NCBI GenBank assembly: GCA_022376515.1
Contig: WTXI01000002.1
Span: forward strand, 682,001-746,000
Origin: Lactifluus volemus
Lineage: Eukaryota > Basidiomycota > Agaricomycetes > Russulales > Russulaceae
Reading direction: 5' to 3'
DNA: 64,000 bases
How positions within the stretch are numbered: the first letter of the stretch is position 1; every line of letters begins with the position of its first letter. The translations under genes and the position numbers were made by a program. The notes under the pieces were generated by a model. The model saw nothing but the letters and a program-made list of their open reading frames with translations. It did not search any database and was not told where the DNA came from. Shown here in pieces: positions 12,110 through 23,473 of the stretch.

Positions 12110-12767
12110 GTATCCGTTGATTCCCCCGTCCATTCATAACACGAAGTTTATCCTGGCAATCTAACCCCTCCTACCATCGCTAACCTGTTCACTTGCTTCA
12201 CGATATCCATTTGCATCGCTCATCACCTTGTTCGTCGTATCTCCATCCCATATTTTTCTTATTTCCTGTCCTTCCTTAGATACCCTTCTACGTTCCTAAT
12301 CGGTCCTTTCTGGTAGGCGTTTTTTATTCGGATGCTGGCTCTAATTCAGAATGCCGCGACTATATGCGTTTGTATGGACCATCATTGGGATTTGACGAGT
12401 AGCTTAGCACACAAATTGCGGGACTTTTTGACGCTGGCATAGTTGTAAATGTCTGACAAAAGTCCATTGAATCCTTAACCAATCTCATAAACGTAAAAGC
12501 TCCGAGACTAGGTACCGATAACAACAAAGCGATAAGAAATATAAACATGAGGGATATCTGCTGACGATGGCGAGCAAAAAGTGCACAAAAAACTTGCTCG
12601 CGTCGCATCTATTAGTAATGTACCGTACATGACACGAACGATGATCGACCCACCAACTCAATTGAGTCCAGCCACGAAGGACCTATCTTCAATCAAAATA
12701 ATCTGCTACCGCCATCCGCCACGCGCGTCCTCTGCGGGACCACGCCTGGCAAAACCCCGACCGGGGC
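12110..12767. other. Intergenic between convergent genes
   Basis: 3' regions of casein kinase 1 (+) and the coiled-coil protein (-). The minus open frame at 12360-12608 has a hydrophobic stretch but no family match, and I do not call it. Confidence 0.5.
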
Positions 12768-14720
12768 TCATACTAGGAGTCCGACCGACGTGCTGACCGA
12801 CGATATCGCTCGGCGTCCACCGCCCCTGCTGGTCTTCGCTGCGTACCGACGAGTCTGCGTGGCGGCGGTGCCCACTTGGTCTGTCTGAGTCGTTTCGGAA
12901 CGTGCTGGAGGTGGTGGTGGAGTAGGTAGTGGTAGCGGTTGCTGCGAAGAGTGATGATGTCGCTCGTCGTTCCCGGCTTCGCATTGTACTCTGGATCGCG
13001 TAGGAGGAGGAGGAGAAATGTGGTGGGGGAGGAGGTACGTGTTTGGTGTAGGCTGCTGCTGTTCACGTGGTGGGGTGATGGGGAACGACGCTCACGGTTA
13101 CTGACGTGGTCATGTGGCAGAATGGAGATGGGGGACGCTGGCGGTCGCTCAAGTGTGGTTGTTGTTGTTGTTGTGGAAACGATGACGGGGGACGCTCACG
13201 ATCGCCGAAATGCTCGCGTGGTGGTGGAAGCGAAGATGGAGGACGGTCCCAGTCACCGAAATGTGGGGACGGTGACGGGTGAGGCTTCCGGTCACGATCG
13301 TACGCTTGTGGGCGGGCGTGGCGATATCTTTCGTGTGGTGGTGATATCGGTCGTCGGTCGGTCTGGGCACGCCCACGTGGAAATGTATGGTGGGTGTACG
13401 ACCGCGTGTGTGATTGCGAATGAGGGTGCCGCGACCGTGGCGCATGTCCTTGAGAACGGTATGAATCGTCATCACGCCACAGGGTAGGGGTAGGGGCCGA
13501 GGCTTGGGCCGAGACGGGTGTCGGCGCTGGCGCCGGAGCCAGTGACGACGTTTGCTGGAGAGGTATCACCGTGGGAGTGGAAGGGTGGGGGGACTGAATA
13601 AACATCCCTTCTTGAGTGGACGGTTGCGTTGGGGGGACGGAATTTGTAAAGACGGGACGGTTCCCTGAATAGCCTCCGCGCTGCCCGCGTACGTGTACGC
13701 GCCCCCGGCGAAAGGTGCCCCTGTTATAGTGGTTGCTCTGGAAACCTCACGGAATAAGTTTTTGGTATGCAAGATAGAGTATGCGACACGCACCGGTTGT
13801 CCGTGATATTCATAGCCTTCTTGATAATGCTGCTTGTTGAAACTGGCCGGGGTGTAATCTTCGCGAGGCCCCAACCACCGTTCTCCTCTGCCACGGGTTC
13901 AGCCACAAACGGCGTATTTGGCTGGAATGTGGAAATGCCAGATACATGGAGAGGTGGTGCATGCATTCTATCCAGTTCCTCCAAGAGACGATCAATAGGT
14001 TCTTGAATTCGGTTTGTGACTTGTCGAACATCTTCTCGAACTTGGTTCTCAGCTCGCAGGTTATCTTATTGATAGTGATCTCAAACATCTGCAGATCCCT
14101 CTTGGACTTTTGAAACGTTTGAGATAAGTTCCTAATCTCGTTCCGGAGGTCTGCATTGTCCTGACCCAACTTCCCGATCTTCTGGTTTTGATCCGACACT
14201 ACCATAACAAGCGCATCAATCTTGGAGGTCGCCTGGATAAGAGAAGCTTCGAGTGTGGGTGTGGTGACGACAACTGTAGTGGACTCGGGCCCTCGGGCCT
14301 TCTCGTCATGGTTCACATATGTAGGTGGTGAGACACTCCGAGGCGACTTGGAAGACCTGGCACTCCTCTGTGGAGCGGTTCAGGCCAGTAGGCACTCGCA
14401 CTACGGGTGAGAATACGCACTTTTCGTTTCCTTCCAGGCCGCGCGACTCCATCGAATGCAAGAGCGGACCTCTTTCGCTTCATGGCCATAGGGATAGATG
14501 CGTTGGGCGTCGGTGATGCCGATAACCCCGACTGATCCCCATCTACTGACGTACGTATTCGTGGGTACTTTTGTTTAGGTGAGTGCTGGAGATAAAACGT
14601 ACCTCGTGGAGGAGTTCCTGACCTAGCCAAAGTATAACTAACACTATCTTCTGGGCTGATCTCGGTAAGTGGAGATCCATCGCCCCACCCATTGCCATCT
14701 CGAGGGAGTGACATGTCCAT
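12768..14720 (-). CDS. Coiled-coil, RGG and Pro/His-rich protein, function unknown
   Basis: I do not recognise the family. From the N-terminus (ATG at 14720, MDMSLPRDG) there is a Ser/Pro-rich part with a basic cluster (MKRKRS, PGRKRK) resembling a nuclear localisation signal. A heptad-rich coiled coil follows (about 14050-14260: IQATSKIDALV to FEITINKI), then a short RG-rich stretch (RGTFRRGRVHVRG, about 13680-13740). The last 250 residues are Pro/His/Arg/Gln-rich with a repeated unit around FGDxxRPPSS. A donor after PGRKRK (gtgcgt) joins to RSARSSKSPR. The frame needs a missing base in a C run (plus strand) near 13870 and probably others nearer the C-terminus. It follows the JmjC gene on the same strand after about 60 bp and may be its 3' part. 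Confidence 0.55.
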
Positions 14721-14779
14721 TGAGCCGGACAGACCTGAAGCCTTGATGGCAATAATCAAGTTGAGGTGGGCGCAATTTA

Positions 14780-17059
14780 TCAGCTAGTCGTTACTCTGGG
14801 GCAGTGAATGGCATGTACCAGAGTTCTATTAGGTTTGAGCCTATCATACCACCCTAGCTTGATATAGGGTATATTCAAGGGCTGGCAGTGCTGAAATGTC
14901 AGGGCCGCAAAGGCAAGCTTCTGTCCCATTTGGTTCGACGACTCATCACATGATTCGAGTATGGCTTCCCCATCTGGAATCGGTGCCTTCATGTGAATCG
15001 TGTGCCATGAGCCATGGTCTAACGACTTGGTGTAAAGGATGATGGCTTCTGACGAGTGGATACCAGTCTCCGCAAGATGTACGAAACATCGACTTTTGTG
15101 ACATCTCTTGCATGGCAGAATGTCCGCAGCGTGGGCTACATGAGGCTGTGCTTTTCCGTAACACTGGGACACACGCTGTGTTTCCCGACATGTTCGGATG
15201 CTAATTGACGGTGGGAAAACAAGGGACATCGCACCTTGTTGGCTATGATCTCCTCTCTCCGCCACTTTTGGATCGTTGTCCCTGCCTCAAATATGCCCGT
15301 CCCACTATCATCCGCGATTTTCCTACTGTGTGAGAGGGGGTATAAGTGTACAAGTGGTGGAGGGAAAGAAATATAACCTTACTGGACGTCGATCTCGGCG
15401 AATTTATCCACACCGACGCGCGTGAGGGCTTGCACAGCCCTGTTATAATCAGTATACAAAATTTGCAAGGGCCAGCACTGCACAGGATCCATGGGACGCT
15501 CGCAGCGACAAGAACGTCCTTCCGCATAGCAACCTGGACAGATGTGAAGGCCATCGCTGACACCTGAAGAGGATGAATTCTTGGCTGAAGGTGAACAACC
15601 CTCGCAGCAAAAGAAGCTAACGAAGATGTCGGAACCACAGAAATCGCAATTAAACAAGGGGTAGCCCTCGCTGTCATAGATGTTGTGATTGAAATCTTGT
15701 ATGACATGAACTAGGGATCCTGCATCGGGATGGTACTCGTCTCGTATAAGTTCTCGGAAGAGTCCAAGCAACATCTGCACGTCATCGGCGAGATGTTTTT
15801 GGAATACGTCATGACTGCGTCATCATTGTCAGCGTAAGGTGTCTCTTAAAAGGGAGACCTACTAGCTGGCACTGCTTTCTTTTCCCTTCGCCAGGTCCTC
15901 GAGTAGCGCAGTCTTTCGACGAAGCGTATGATGGATAGTACTTTTGATGCGGTATGTCTCTGCCCGGCATACCCTGATGGGAAATATGAGGACATCTTGC
16001 TAGAAGTGGCAACAATGTCTCACCGCCTGTAGATAGGGAGTTCGTGGTGAAGAGCAATTTGAGCACTTTTAATCGTCATCCGTGACCAAGACAATTTCGC
16101 CGTGAGGCCACCGTGATTGACGACTTGGTGGCAGCTTTTTGGTGGCACCAACACGAGGTCGCCGACCTTCTGTTCGGTGATATAAACCTCGCAAGGTGCT
16201 GCAGCAAATTCTTCAACCGACATTGCATGAGACTCCAAATCCAATTCTTGGCCCAAGGACTGAAAGTATTTGGCCATAGATAAAGAGGCAGAACTCTCGG
16301 TCATAAACCAGAACGCAGAAGCTCCATCGTCGGCATAACACATAAGATTATGTCCAAAGGATGCGCAGAGATCCTTGTGGCATGGCGTGAATGTATCTCC
16401 TAAGCCAAGATAGCACATCAGGGTCTCCACACGTGCCTTTGGATGAAAGTGAGCGCATCAATTAGGGTGAGTAAAGAGCACCCACAAGATCGGGAAGATT
16501 TTGCATGATATCAGCTGGCCCGTAAGGACAAAGCGAGCGAGGAATCAGAGATGTAGTATCGAGCCATTTCTTCCAACCATCTGGGCACTCTATATCCTTT
16601 GCATACCACCGGGAAGTTTCTGAAAGACAGTTTGATGAGATTGGCCGAAGAGAGAATATAGCAAAATGGTTGACCATCCGTGCTGGCGTAATTAGAAATA
16701 GACCCTATATGGTTCATAAATTCTTCAAAGGAGACGTCAAGATCCCGGCGGTCATGTACATTTCTGACCTGTACATCTGGCCAAATGTCACAAGTTGAAC
16801 ACCGGACTACATAACTTAGCTCACGCTGTTTTACATTTCTACGTATCCATTGGATATCGAACATAGAGGACGGCCAAGCCCGATGCTCACGCATACCCTC
16901 GATGACGAGGGGCACCCCAGAGGTCTCGTGTTTGCAGAGGATCGCGTCGAGGTTCTTGTCGGAAATAGATACACGAGGTATTTCATGAAAGCGAGATCCT
17001 TTCATAACAAGTCCATTGAGAGACCAGCCAGCAGAGGTGAGGAAAGGCTGCTGCGACAT
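14780..17059 (-). CDS. JmjC-domain protein with C-terminal Cys-rich (ZZ/PHD-like) clusters
   Basis: This is a putative Fe(II)/2OG histone demethylase-type enzyme or a related JmjC hydroxylase. The cupin part contains GVPLVIEGM, RWYAKDIECP, then FTPCHKDLCASFGHN (iron ligands His and Asp) and PPKSCHQVVNHGG (distal His). The HxD..H triad therefore looks intact. Downstream are Cys clusters: CDFCG, FFCCEGC, ICPGCYAEGRSCRC (about 15480-15660), then CKRCHKSRC (about 15080-15110). They resemble the zinc modules that follow JmjC domains in other Agaricomycetes. Introns are clear at about 16677-16628 (after ASTD) and about 16485-16440. The start MSQQPFLTSAGW at 17059 is preferred; an in-frame ATG at 17137 is possible. 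The gene is divergent from the RING gene by about 280 bp. Confidence 0.8.
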
Positions 17060-17337
17060 GGTGGAAGAAGATGACAAGAGGATTGGCGTGCTTGCTTGCC
17101 GACCGATCCGAGTTGCGTCGCGATCACGTGGGAACATAGCCGTATAAGATTACTATTACATCAAAACCACGGCTATGAAGCGACGGCTATAGGGACAGGA
17201 ATGAGTGACTATGACAGGCAAGGTCTGTCCTGCCAGCGTGGTAAAACGATGAATGGGTGGGTGATGAGAGACAACATTGGCCGAGTTGGATCCAGGGTGA
17301 TCAATTTCGGGGTCACACCTTCCTTTCCGTCGTACGC

Positions 17338-18823
17338 ATGTCCCAAATCTCATCCTCCTCGCGCACTGACCTTGATATCTGGGAATTCGTCTCTTGCTCT
17401 AAATGTCATTTACCCTTCTCATTGGGACCATCTGCCCCTCCCCAAGTCCCGTTTTGGCTTACTGAATGTGGTCATGTCTTATGCAACTTGCACCTAAGTA
17501 TGTCGCCCTCATCTCAACGGTGCTCCTGCAAATTGACAAGAGTCCTTTAGATGCTGACCAGTCGTGTTGTGTATGTGGAGCCCCTCAGATTCAAATGATA
17601 GCTCTTCAACGGAGGTACGCTTCTTCCCTTGGGTTGATTTGAGAAGGACCTGAAATCTACAAAGCTGGATCCCCCAATGTCTGACTGGTTTTGTTCAATA
17701 CCCCATACAATGGACACGCTCTCATACTCTATCAAGGTTCGTGAACTTGGTCATCTTCAATATGTACCATGACTGAGGCTTTTCAAGTTTCAACAAGATA
17801 TGTTGGCGTCACTTATCCGGTTTCTTCGCGAAAAAATGGCTCAGCAAAGAGAGATACTTCTTCGCGTCAAGCAAGAGCGTGAGGAGCTGAAGAGCTTGAG
17901 GAAGTGCGCGCGCCCAATGCTCCGTGTAGATTCATAGTTGACGTGGGCTGGAAGGACCGCCGAGGAGCTCCGCGCAGAGAATGAGCAACTCCGATTATAT
18001 GCTGGTTTGCATGTAAATGGGTCCAACGGTGCCGCCAACTTTAGCGGTAAACGTCAAAGAACGGACGCATACAGGTAAGATTTTCTCGAGTCTGCTCACT
18101 CCTTCCGCATAAATTTGCGTAGCGCTGATGGAAGAAATCCCTCGAGCCCTCGCTCAGTGATCACACCTCTAGGGCCAAACAGACTAACTTTACCCGCTGG
18201 TCATCAACCACCTGTGCTCAGCGAGGGAACCTCAAATACAACTAATGTGCAGGATTCGCTGCGACCACTATCTAGTCGATTGCGGTATGGCTTGATAAGA
18301 CCGCGCGAATTGTGCTTATTGTTGCAATTTGACTTACCTTTTGAGCAGTCAATTCGCGTTTGACCCATCGCATATACCGCAGGGGCAACCAATCGCCTCG
18401 AAGCCCCAACAAGGAACTTCCCATCAGCAGCAGCTGCGCACCATGATGCCGCCGCCCCCGCCGAGTCGAGATAAGGCAAAAGGGGCATACCCATCTGGGG
18501 TCTTTTCTCATGCCCGTGGACAGCTACCTCTAGGCGACGGAAGCCTAGCGCAGCCCCGGTTACCACCAGATTCTACTTTTGGGACGACCATGGCTCACCG
18601 CACAGTTCCTGTAGCTCCTAAGCGCTTCACACCTCGGGCATCGAGCTCCTACACGCCTTCAGGTGCCAACTCTCGCTTTGTTCCTCAGACTCCTGACTCG
18701 AGGCGCTTCGTCCCTGCTGCTGCTGTTGCCGGATCTCGAGTCCATTCTCGCGCCGGCTACCCTAATCCACCGTTACACGACGGGCAGAGGACACCATTCT
18801 TTCCTGGACCAGGATTGGGCTGA
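17338..18823 (+). CDS. RING/coiled-coil protein, Zip3/RNF212/HEI10-like
   Basis: This is probably a SUMO or ubiquitin E3 of the Zip3/RNF212 class that marks meiotic crossover sites. The N-terminus WEFVSCSKC, then WLTECGHVLCNLHL, then QSCCVCGAP gives a compact C-x2-C / C-x-H-x2-C-x2-H / C-x2-C RING. After it comes DPPMSDWFCSI and a leucine-rich helix (FQQDMLASLIRFLREKM) continuing into EELRAENEQLRLY. That is the RING, linker, coiled-coil order seen in RNF212. The C-terminal 200 residues are Ser/Pro-rich and unstructured, as in Zip3 proteins. Introns are readable after CNLHL (acceptor tttag, resuming NADQSCC), after IALQR, after SIK and after SLRK. Start ATG at 17338 (MSQISSSSRTD). The assignment rests on RING spacing and architecture only. 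Confidence 0.65.
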
Positions 18824-19745
18824 GCGAGGTATCCTCCTCCTCCGGGTCGTCGCGTCGTTTTATGTCCTGGGTTCGCTCCGGATGCCGTCAGCTTCTCCCG
18901 CCTCCAGTACCGCGTCCTGGGGTTAGGGTGTTGAGGGCATGATTAGTTTGGGGGGTTCTGCTCATTTAGGATATTGGACTTCTTATGCTTTTTTGTAATG
19001 TCAGCTATGTGCGGAAATATTATCGCCGCCTAGGCGGGCTTTGTCACGAAAAAGGGAAACCATCGGTGAAGGAGGGTGACCATGACAGGCGGGCTGTCGA
19101 TAACCTCGCCTGAGACAATGGACAGAAAACATATAAGCGTTCAGACCAGCCTCCTCACAAGCGTGGTAGTCGGAAAATGGAAGCCGTGGCGAGATTAGGT
19201 TTCCAGCACTGGGTGTTGAGATCGCCAACCGATAGTTTGAGTGGGATGCCAACTGCTTAGAATCCTACCGTGAGATGAAATAGAAGAGAACTGGTGCCCC
19301 CAACAGGGTTAACACGTCGGCAGTTGACGTCGCTTTAAGTTTGGCACAACACGCCTAACTTACTCGCTAAGGGCGGAAAGTTATAGGATGACTTGTATTC
19401 GGCGATGATTCAAGACATCCGTCGTACTGTAATGACCTGGTGAAAACTGCCCCGCGGATCCGTGAGACCGGATCGGCACTCGCTATGGTGAGATCGTAAT
19501 AGCATTACCACCTCGTTACGGTGCTGCCTCGGTGAAATGTGTTGTGTTGCCCCACGTTCAAGCATATCCCCTGTTAAAGCATTCTGAGCAAGGCTGCGTT
19601 CTGGTCAAGAGGCGGTCCATTCTGTGTACATGTAGGCGCAACAAGCGCGGTCTGTGCCGAGACGAGGTGTTTGTTCAGGTTTACCAAGGGCTGTATGGCA
19701 ACACAAAAACTGCGCAGTTGGTAACTCCTCTCAATCATAAACGTC
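18824..19745. other. Intergenic, no gene recognised
   Basis: About 0.9 kb between the RING gene and the LEA_2 protein. A 91-codon plus frame at 19532-19807 overlaps the next start and resembles nothing known. I found no tRNA or repeat. Confidence 0.45.
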
Positions 19746-21040
19746 ATGACCTCTTATCCAGTCGCCCAGTATGGGGGCGAGAACCAACAACACGAGACAT
19801 ACAATGAACCTCCACCATTCAATCCCTATAGCCTTCATCGTCCACAGGAGTCATACGATCAGAATCACTACAGTCAACCGTATACAGATGAACCGAGCAA
19901 CCCTCTTCCGCAAGCTCAACCGGTCCAGTCGCTTGCGCCAGTTAACAAAGAAGCATCTGCTTTCTCTCCCGACGAGTTCGCACCACCTTCCAGAAAAGAC
20001 CCGTGCGTCGCATCGGCTTGTACACTGGCATCACTCACAATTTTCTGCGATAGGAGCGCCCGTAATCTGCGTGCATGGAGATATGAACAGGGTCGCCCGC
20101 TTTGGACACGGGTGAGTATCCACTGGCTATCTGTGGTCACGGAAGATGATGACATGGATTCATCGGCATTTCAGGGAAGTAGACCAGGATGCTTCTGTCG
20201 CTTCTTCTTTTGCACCTTCTTTATCACCTTATTCCTCATCGTCGGGATTGTGCTTTCTCTTGCACTGGTGCGTCGCTATGGTCGTGCCTCTCGTTTACAT
20301 ACTGATCCCGATTTCCAGTGGATACGACCTCCAGATATCATCGTTGGCAGTATCAATGGTTCAGTACGTTGGGCATGATTCACGGATCGTGCCGAGACTA
20401 ATGTCATACTATCTCAAAGTCCTCAGTAGTTGCCCAAGGTGCCACAGTCTTGAACGACGGAATAGAAGTAAATTTGGGCCTTCCCGTAGAGTAGGCGATT
20501 ACCCTTTGTGGGCGTTTAGCAGCACTGAAAGTCCTTTTTGATTTCAGAGTCGTTAACCCAAATTACTTTTCCGCAAAACTCACAAATGTCCACGCAGACG
20601 TGAGTCGTGAATGCCCGTGCCCACCGCCCCCCCACTGACGCAAGTCCAGATCATTTATCCTATCAACAATACACTTATTGGTAATGGGACACTCAAGAAT
20701 GTGGACCTGCCGTCACATACAACAACGACATTCACCTTCCCGTTCTCGCTACACTACACGGAGGCTATTGACCCAAATCGCGCCATCCTTGAGGATCTCA
20801 TTGCTAAATGCGGCGGCTCGCAAAAAGATCTAACAATAACCTACAAGCTCACAGTTGGCGTTAAAGTCTTCTTCATCACGGTTTCACCGACCATCAGCAA
20901 TCCAATCTCCTTCCCCTGTCCCATCCCCGAAAGTACCTTGCAGGTCAGTTCCCTCATGAACCTTGCTACGTCTTTTCAATTACGAATTTATTTATTTTTT
21001 GAACTAGTCACTACTGAAGAAGCTTGGTGTTGGGGCTTGA
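19746..21040 (+). CDS. Single-pass membrane protein with LEA_2-type domain
   Basis: This is a conserved fungal membrane protein of unknown function. It has a Pro/Gln-rich cytosolic N-terminus of about 85 residues (MTSYPVAQYGGENQQ), then RNLRAWRYEQGRPLWTRG. One transmembrane helix follows (FFFCTFFITLFLIVGIVLSLAL). The outer LEA_2-like beta domain begins WIRPPDI and includes VVNPNYFSAKLTNVHAD, then IIYPINNTLIGNGTL. The LEA_2 fold is shared with plant LEA14 proteins and may act in lipid contact or transport, which is a family-level inference. Introns are readable at about 20008-20053, 20111-20173, 20267-20319 and 20944-21007. The last exon gives SLLKKLGVGA and the stop at 21040. No frame error is seen. 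Confidence 0.8.
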
Positions 21041-22082
21041 GAGGGTCTGCTCTAGACCATAACGATCGTTTTCCGGACTGTACATGGATAGTTGTGACTG
21101 GATTACCGAACGATTTTTTTTCATGTATGTTGCATAGATTTACGGACGGACAACTACTACTTGTCAACGACGGCACTCAACTTGATATTGGTGATGTTGA
21201 TCCACGTGTTTTGAACCCTTGTATCTCTTTGCACTGTAAGGATTCTCGATCGAAGGCCTTGTACTCTTAGCAAATAGATCCATACGTAATCAACACGTGC
21301 ATACCCATTGATGTGCTCTAGTCGTCCTTTCTCGCCAGAGAAACGAGGATCTCAGACAACCAGGTTACCAGAAGTCTCAACATATGTTGACTCGCCTCCC
21401 TTGAGTTCCTAGCGAAGTCAAGATGAGGGCATAATATCTCATGTTTCATAGGTTTGATCACTACTTGCAATGTCGCGCAATACCTCACTCAGCTCGATAG
21501 CGATGAGACGATGTCTCTGCCTTTCATGAGGTGGCTCTTTTAACTCGGCTTGCCAGTGTCGGGCATTCCAGTCCGTGCGCGGTACGTTATGAATCTCTTA
21601 TTGGGTACATTCACTCGTCAATGAATATGTGTTGGCAGGCATTCAACTGACCGAGAACGGTGTGCGCGTATCCATGAAAGGGGCGAAGTCGGGAGAATTA
21701 TGATGCGATTAATGACATCCAATTGACAGGTGGGAGCTTTGTCTTGCCTAATCCATCGCAAGGGAAGACAGCTGTTTCATGTGGCGGGCCCCTGGGACGT
21801 GCTTTTTGAAACCGTGCCGCCGGTGCCGGCGCAATTAAAGTGTCATGTGGCCGTGGGCCTCGAGATCGCGGATGAGTTGCCCATGCCATGTCATTCATAT
21901 TCGGTAATGAGACTTTCCGCCCTTTTTTTTTTTTGGATCTTCCAAGAAATCAGGTTTGACAAGTGACAGGGATTAGGTCTCGATGACGATCCGTCCAAAT
22001 TAGTGCTTGCACCTCTCCTTCTCTCTCAAATGACATTTATATTTATTTCATCCTTCACAACATTTGCTCTGCTCTGCTCTGT
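21041..22082. other. Intergenic stretch with an unassigned coding-like patch
   Basis: This holds the LEA_2 gene's 3' region and the transporter's promoter (with a tandem ctctg run ending at about 22081). Between about 21560 and 21900 on the plus strand, reading IQLTENGVRVSMKGAKSG and then GGSFVLPNPSQGKTA, there is a coding-like stretch with a possible intron and one frame break. I could not assign it to a family. Confidence 0.35.
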
Positions 22083-23328
22083 ATGATGTCGTCGTCTCTC
22101 CCCGCCGGTCCTACTCCTCTCCAATCCTTTCTTGGTGGAGTTGGCCTCGCCCTCCCCGCGCAGGCACTCCTCTCTTTCAATCATAGCATGTTTGGTATCT
22201 CTGGCTTTATCCATCGTGCCGTCCGCGGGAATCTGGACGACTTTACCTCCCTTCTCGGCTTGATTCTGGCGGTTTCGCTATTGCTTTCATCGAGGGTGGC
22301 AGCAAACCTTTGGTGCAAAATTCACCCCCACTCCACCTAGTCTTATCTGGCCTACTCGTCGGCGTGGGCTCCAAGGTATGTTCCGAGTCGATCCCCCATT
22401 TCAAAGTTCGAAACGTTTATGGCAATTTACCTAACTCAATTGCACCCGGGTACTTACGCCCAGATGAGCAATGGTTGCACATCCGGGTACATACAATACT
22501 TCTTCTAATGATGGACATTTACTTACACACACTTTTCACTCTCTTCCTAGACATATGATTTGCGGCCTGTCACGCTTCTCCATCAGGTCAGTCGAATAGG
22601 GAATTCTAATTCCCCTGGACCCCCTGCCCCTTCTCCCCTCCCCCTCCCCCCTCCCTTCCATTCACTCCTCTCTTACGACCACTTCTAGGTCTATTGCAGC
22701 AACTGCGACATTCGGTTTAACGGCCTCACTCACCGCGCGCCTCTTCCACGGCAGCACGTTAACGCGCATACCAGGAGACCCCTCACTGGGCGCTCACGGA
22801 ATCGCATTCCTCACTTGCAGCATAGCCGCGTTCGTCTCGACCCTTGCCGCCTCGCGTATGATCACGGCAGGTATCTGGGCCCGTCAAGTCATCGCTTTTA
22901 GCTCCGCATTTGCGTTTGCACTCGCCTTGCGCCTCTCCAACCTTTCCGACCAACGTCGAGTCCTTGCATTCTTATTGACACCCGCACACAACGCGTTCGA
23001 CTCGTCACTCGTCTACCTCGCTATAGGCGCGGTACCACTTTCCTCTTTGCTCTATCGCGTCGGAAAGTTTCGCGTACCGAACGAGGGTGCGATCGACCCC
23101 CGCTTGTTAGCTGGCGCGGCCTTGTTCGGCGTCGGCTGGGGAATCGAGGGTATCTGTCGTGAGTCGGCTGCGCCACCCCCTTGTTATCCATCATCCCTCT
23201 GAACAGTCACACCCATAGCCGGTCCCGGGCTAATCAATTTTGGTTGGGCTCTTGTGGCGGGCGCTGGCATTAGGCCGCTTGCGACGTGGTTGGGTGCCGT
23301 TATCGTTGGAGGCTTCTTGGTGCCGTGA
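22083..23328 (+). CDS. YeeE/YedE-type sulfur-compound transporter
   Basis: This is a polytopic membrane protein of the YeeE/YedE (DUF395) family, whose bacterial members import thiosulfate or related sulfur species. The hallmark SNGCTSGHMICGLSRFSIRS is split by an intron after TSG (about 22528-22555). It carries the conserved Cys pair and the G-x-T-S-G-H core. Hydrophobic segments include GFISHR-flanked helices near the start, ATATFGLTASLTARLF, IAFLTCSIAAFVSTLAA, VIAFSSAFAFALALRL and AGPGLINFGWALVAGAG. About eight or nine helices are expected. The start MMSSSLPAGPTPLQ follows a CT-rich leader. A missing G near 22268 (LILGGF) breaks the frame once. It is convergent with SLT11; the stops are about 145 bp apart. 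Confidence 0.82.
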
Positions 23329-23473
23329 TAACGATTAATCGCACTTATCTTCCATCATGCCACTTCTCATATCCGATATTCTCATGGTTACAATATATAT
23401 TGCAAAGGTGCTTATAGAAACACAAAAAGTGTAAGATATATCACAGAATCAATCAGCGCTGAAAACAACGCTT

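Noticed and set aside
12939..13487. 182-codon plus-strand frame rich in V, G and R
   Set aside because: It is the antisense of the Pro/His-rich tail of the minus gene; its composition follows from that.
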